This document shows, piece after piece, positions 59,601 through 64,000 of a stretch of 64,000 nt of DNA. Under the pieces are notes generated by a model. That model was not told the DNA's origin. It worked only from the letters and a program-made list of their open reading frames with translations, and ran no database searches. The position numbers and the translations under genes are program-made. Every line of letters begins with the position of its first letter. Positions within the stretch are counted from its first letter, which is position 1. This stretch comes from Castanea sativa (lineage: Eukaryota; Streptophyta; Magnoliopsida; Fagales; Fagaceae): positions 7,842,001 to 7,906,000 of the forward strand of contig NC_134017.1 of the NCBI RefSeq assembly GCF_040712315.1, given 5' to 3'.

Positions 59601-62600
59601 ACGGTAGTGGCGTCTCTCACCGCCAAAGCACCAACACTCAGTACAAATCCCACCCTGAACCTTCTTCAGTCACAGAGTAACAGGAAGAGGAACTCCAATG
59701 TGCAAAAGATGAACAGTAATTAGCTTAAGAATGAAAATGAGAGTGACCGTTATGCGGTGACCCACCAAATGTTGATTTGATGGGTTTGTGTGAGGAGGGC
59801 AAGGTTGAACAAGTTGCGGAGTGGTTTTGTTCAGTGTGGCTGGAGGAGTTGTTTTTCCGCTTGGGCTGACAATGGGCCTGGGCGAAATTGTGGCCAATTT
59901 TCCCAGTTTTTGTTTTTTTTTTTGTAATGTTTAGTTGCTGGTAGTTTGGTGTGGTTAAGGACTTCTCTGTTTTTTTTTTTGTTTTGTTGTAATAGTCAAT
60001 GTGTAGTCCAGTGTGTTGTAGTTAGTGTCCGGTTACTCTGGTTTAAGTGTGCTGTTGCAAGTGTGAACTCTGATTTATCTTGTATGTTTTGTTTCATCAA
60101 TAAAATTTCCACTGTTATGCAAAAAAAAAAAAAAAAAATTGTGGAGTATATGGATCAAGGTGTTTGTGCTGATTATGGTGTTTTCTGTGTGTTGTTGGAT
60201 TCATGTGGGGATTCGAAGCCCCTTCAAGGTGGTAAGAGTGTCAATGGGTTCTTGAAATGGTCTCTGTCTTTGTGTCAATCCACCAGGTTTCAAATTAAGG
60301 GGTTTGAAGTTGTTTTTTAAAGTTCATGTGTGTCTCATATGCCTATTCCATTAGTTTTTTTAACAGTAGACTAACAGAGGTACTGATTTGGCAGGTATGT
60401 GAAGTTTATAAAGTAATTGGCTAATAAAAAAGTTCAGGGGGTGTCTTGGCCTTTACTTCAAAGTTTAGGGGGTGTATTAGCATTTTTCTCATATTGATCC
60501 CTCTAACAAGTTCAGTTCTTGACTGATGTGATCTATACTTTTTCAAACAAAACCTGAGTCACTTTTTGAGCTCAAGATTTTGTATTGGTGCCTTGAATTT
60601 CAATATAGACTGTAGAATTTAAAACCATAGCATCATACAATTAGTCAAGTTTGTGTGCCCTACAGACTACAGAGGACATAGCCATATGGTCAATCATGTA
60701 TTACTTTTCTGAAATTGGGAAAATGGGTAATATCATTAATCTTTATACATAGATTTTCTCTTGAAACATTTGCAAGATGTCAGTCAATCACTTTCTTGTT
60801 AAATGACCTTGGCTAAATTACTGATCAGCAGTTTTCTATCCTTAAACATCTCCAATTTCCAAGGGCATTGGAGTGTATTGCTTGCACTACATTCTGTATA
60901 GTTGTGCAATAACAACAGTTAGCCTTAGTGTATTTTTTTAACAGGTAAAAATTAGCCTTAGTGTATTTCTTGCATTATTTTCTCTATGCAATTTGTGTAC
61001 TAACAACAGTCAGCCAAAACCATTAACCACCACTTCAAAAGTATAATACAAGTTTTGGTATTTTAGTTCTAATTTTTCCTGGCTTTGAGATCAACTATAT
61101 AAGCATCTTCTTACTGGTGTCAAAAGGATTGGTAAAGCAATGATTACATATCTGCATATTTTAGCCCCATGGCTTGAAGCCACAAATGCATATTCTTGTG
61201 AACGTTAAGCTAAAAGAAACAAGCATGGGCTTTAATATATTCTACTTGACCAGGAAAATTTTTAGCTGGGACTAGACAAAAACACAAAATATTAGTCTTG
61301 CCATAGGTGATAGTAGGACCCTCTATAAAGGTTGATGATGCCTGGTAAATATGGTACACAGCCTGAGACTTGAATTATTGATACATTGCTGTATTACTGT
61401 CTGCAGCTGAGATAGCTATGTTTGAGAACAACATTGTTATCTACAAGTTCGTCCAGGACCTGCACTTCTTTGTGACTGGAGGTGATGATGAAAATGAACT
61501 CATCTTAGCTACAGTTCTTCAGGGATTCTTTGATGCAGTTGCCCTTCTCTTGAGGTATTTTTTGTCATAATTAACCTTTGTTTCTGGATTTTTGATAAAG
61601 AGATTTATTAGTTTGTGCTTCTGTTTTATGCATTCTTCTATTTCACTTGCTGTAGGAACACTGTTGATAAAAGGGAGGCACTCGAAAACTTGGATCTCAT
61701 TCTTTTATGCCTTGATGAGATTGTTGATGGAGGGTATGTAACATGCTTCTTAAATTCACATACCCTGCATATTTGCACTTTATCAAATATTTCCATATTC
61801 CTTTTTCCACACTTTCAATAATGTATGTGGGATCAATTTGATACATCATAATGGATAAGATAAACATAAAGGAAAAGAATTTTGTTCTACAATAGAGAAC
61901 TATCAATCTTCCAATAGTGAATCTTCATACTGTCAGTGGAATCCACTTCACCGACCACCATGCTTCCTTCTCTATTGGAGGATTTTTTTTTTTTCCTTTT
62001 CCCATGAAGCGTCAATAAGTGTCGTCTAGTTTACTGCAGTACTTCTATGGTCAAGGAGTGTATTATTTATTAAGAACATATATCTATTTTGCAGGATGAT
62101 ACTTGAAACGGACTCAAGTGTCATTGCAGGGAAAGTGGCGACCCACAGCATGGATGCTGACGCACCGTTGTCTGAGCAAGTAATGCAACTTTCTCTCTTT
62201 TCGTTGGTTCCTCCCTTACTATTATTCGCATATCTTAATCTCAACTTATCCACTTATATAAAATATAAGATATTGTAATGGATGTTATGATCCACAAATT
62301 TCACATTTTATATGAAATATGCATGCATCACTAACCCACTAACACTAACTCCCAGCACTTTTGGACTCTATTTGTTATTTGTTTGAACTACTGTTAACTA
62401 ACCCGCCTTTAATGACTCCCTCCTTTTGCTATCGCATTTGAGCTTCCCTTTCATCAATAAAATTGTATTACTCATTAAAAAAAAAGTAATTAATTACAGC
62501 TCTCTTCTTTGGTTTTGTATTTAATCCTTTATCTTTCTTGACTAAAATTGCAGACTATAACTCAGGCATGGGCTACAGCACGTGAACATTTGACAAGAAC

Positions 62601-62613
62601 CCTTCTCAAATGA
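56608..62613 (+). CDS. Coatomer subunit zeta (zeta-COP)
   Basis: A six-exon gene: 56,608-56,616, 58,621-58,780, 61,407-61,554, 61,656-61,733, 62,095-62,179, 62,554-62,613. All introns are GT-AG. The coding sum is 540 bases, i.e. 179 residues, the normal length for plant zeta-COP. The protein starts [20 protein letters not shown] and has the longin-like adaptin small-chain fold signatures ([85 protein letters not shown]). It ends [18 protein letters not shown]. Zeta-COP pairs with gamma-COP in the COPI coat, which moves cargo from Golgi to ER and within the Golgi. The first exon has only three codons. Intron 1 is 2.0 kb and intron 2 is 2.6 kb with a transposon. Confidence 0.96.
57070..57980. 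repeat. Five tandem ~185-230 bp repeats in coatomer intron 1
   Basis: 'attggctgtgttagg' and variants recur at about 57,139, 57,323, 57,511, 57,739 and 57,966. They sit with 'tgtgatctgtgt', 'tttggaaatg.tggg' and 'tcaatgtagga'. Spacings are about 184, 188, 228 and 227. Less AT-rich than the rest of the intron. Confidence 0.85.
58972..59066 (+). mobile_element. Tiny retroposed insertion with 16-bp TSD in intron 2
   Basis: aaatcagaaagcttcc occurs at 58,972-58,987 and 59,051-59,066. It flanks a 63-bp insert that ends in an A-run (59,041-59,050), the layout of a 5'-truncated LINE or other target-primed insertion. Confidence 0.75.
59175..60490 (+). mobile_element. Pack-MULE-like element in coatomer intron 2
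   Basis: 1,316 bp with inverted ends of about 190 bp. The left starts 'gggaaaaatgcccatac' and contains 'ccctgaactttgaagta'. The right end, reverse-complemented, reads 'gagaaaaatgctaatac' and 'ccctaaactttgaagta'. Flanked by atattgat at 59,167-59,174 and 60,491-60,498 (8 bp, where MULEs usually give 9). No transposase. The interior is less AT-rich and looks like captured gene pieces, including a PPR-like segment. A poly(A) run (about 60,120-60,139) preceded by AATAAA is also inside. Confidence 0.75.
60140..60320 (+). pseudogene. Captured PPR-protein fragment
   Basis: The frame reads [20 protein letters not shown], then [20 protein letters not shown]. This resembles the start of the repeat region in plant organelle pentatricopeptide proteins (LLDSCG...GK.VH.FL). 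After that the similarity ends ([11 protein letters not shown]...) and the frame stops at 60,320. Only about 45 residues are PPR-like. PPR proteins bind organelle RNA; this piece, inside a transposon inside an intron, is not functional as one. Confidence 0.5.
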
Positions 62614-64000
62614 GATATGCGTGCACACATAGAATATGAGATGGCATTCTTTTGGTTGATTAAAATCCTTTTTCATGTGTGAGTAGCGTAGTTATTCATT
62701 TCTCTCTCCATTTAGCACATGGGATGATGAAACATAATGCCATTTGGCTTCTTCTTATGGTCTCTCTCTCTCTCTCAATAATTAGTAACGTATGGAAAAT
62801 GTTGTTATTTGCCTGTGGGCTCTTGCACTTGCATTTCTTGGCCTAAAGATAATGATTTAGTTGTTGAATTGCCCTCCAGGGACCCTCATCTGTTTTTTGT
62901 CCTGTTATTTTCTGAGAACCTGTTGATACTTGAAACAACGTACACTGTGCAATCCGTAGCTATCTAATCATGATAATCTTATCCTAAACACTATTTGTGA
63001 TTTTGACTGGCTGTTTAATTTATTTATTAATAAATAAAATAAAATAAAATAAAAACTCAGTCCACTAGGACCTGTTTTGAATGAATCATCAATACAGATT
63101 GGTAAAATATCCCAGTCTAATAAATAATAATTTAGTTGATGAATCACCCAACCTGCCCAGTTGCCCCCGCGGGCCTGGTCTCCGCCAGCAGAGCCGGATT
63201 TTATCTAGCTTGATGCCCGCACCCCATCTCGTGTGTGTGTGTGTATATATATAATTCATATTATATTGCCATCTTTCATATCCCTCTCACAATACTCTCC
63301 ATGTTATGCTTTTCCCTTCTCTCTCATCTTTTACTCTAATGTTCATCTTGCACAATTGTCTCAACCTTGAAGAGAAGACGAGGTGGTGACAAGGTGTTTG
63401 TAATCCAATTCGATCCCACTAGGTGCCATCCCTAAATTTGATAGTTAAGAAAATCAAATATCAAAGATAATAAATATGCAAATAAACACATGTTCAAACC
63501 TTGTGGATTTGAAGAATGAAACTAAGGGTATTGACAGCACTTGTTTCAAGACATTTTTTTGAACCAAATTAGGTTTGAAATTCTAAAATCGAAAATGGAA
63601 GGGTGTTGCCCCCACTTCTATTTGAAATTCCTATTACAAGAAAGAGTTCATTTCTTGGCAAGAGAAATACTAATATTAAATAAATAAAAAGGAAAAGAAC
63701 AAAGAAAAAGAGGATACAAGAAGTTTAATAATATGAAAAAACACTCATTTTACCTTCACTGTTTTACACGATATTCATAATTGATACGTTAAAAAACACA
63801 TTTTAAAAAGTGAAAATGAAATGTCCACTAAAAACAAATGTAAAATAATAAATGAAAAAGTAGATTTGAGAGAATCCCTAATAATATTCTTGCTCCTGCA
63901 TCATTCCCATGGTAGCATACTAGCATTATCCGTAGTTCATAGCCCCACTTCATTTAAAACATTTTTTAAACCATGTTGGTGTGAAATCTAAATCAAGGGA
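62614..64000. other. Downstream of the coatomer gene, nothing recognised
   Basis: 3' UTR of unknown end, then intergenic DNA. (CT)n at about 62,760-62,776; AATAAAATAAAAT at about 63,030-63,050; (GT)n at about 63,225-63,243. No second gene is seen. Confidence 0.45.

Noticed and set aside
59670..59897. 75-codon Pro/Thr-rich minus-strand ORF inside the intron 2 element
   Set aside because: Could be a captured gene piece, but I recognise no family; left within the element.

Overview
The window is nuclear DNA from a eudicot plant. It is AT-rich, with sparse intron-bearing genes, a cluster of intronless extracellular leucine-rich-repeat receptor-like protein (RLP) genes, Helitrons, tRNA-derived SINEs, Ty1/copia and Ty3/gypsy LTR elements, MITEs and long intergenic minisatellites. 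A woody eudicot would fit, but I cannot name the species from sequence alone.

Layout. (1) 1-7,080 and 34,430-41,225 are two same-orientation copies of a segmental duplication. Each holds a decayed SET-domain-like gene fragment followed by an RLP gene, both on the minus strand. The RLP at 4,368-6,974 is intact (868 aa). Its near twin at 38,503-41,110 has a one-base frameshift in the signal peptide. A third SET-like fragment (32,190-34,297) abuts the second copy. A third, heavily broken and 3'-truncated RLP lies at 20,105-22,014. (2) 7,850-11,640 is a triplicated flank, followed by a Myb/SANT-like pseudogene (11,700-12,590) and CACTA-like subterminal repeats. (3) 13,049-17,694 (minus) carries two exons of a class 3 lipase pseudogene, whose intron was enlarged by a Helitron (15,705-17,400). 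(4) 23,690-31,942 is a transposon graveyard: a reverse-strand Helitron, a copia solo LTR, an internally deleted gypsy element and three SINEs. It also holds a duplicated fragment of the coatomer gene's 5' region. (5) 41,225-56,200 has no recognisable gene. It holds a dispersed ~230-345 bp repeat, several MITEs, a ~28-30 bp minisatellite and a 21-copy ~93 bp minisatellite. (6) 56,608-62,613 (plus) is a complete six-exon gene for the coatomer zeta subunit (179 aa), with tandem repeats in intron 1 and a Pack-MULE-like element in intron 2.

Only two protein-coding genes look intact: one cell-surface immune-type receptor-like protein and one COPI vesicle-coat subunit. They are not functionally linked by anything visible here. 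The rest records local duplication, pseudogenisation and transposition. Several insertions can be read exactly because an empty site or target-site duplication is present in the window.

I see no convincing new biological system. The most unusual items are the 93-bp minisatellite with long open frames, the two RLP copies broken at the same signal-peptide codon, and the Helitron whose empty site is preserved in an adjacent repeat unit. Family assignments are from reading translated sequence by eye; no database search was possible.
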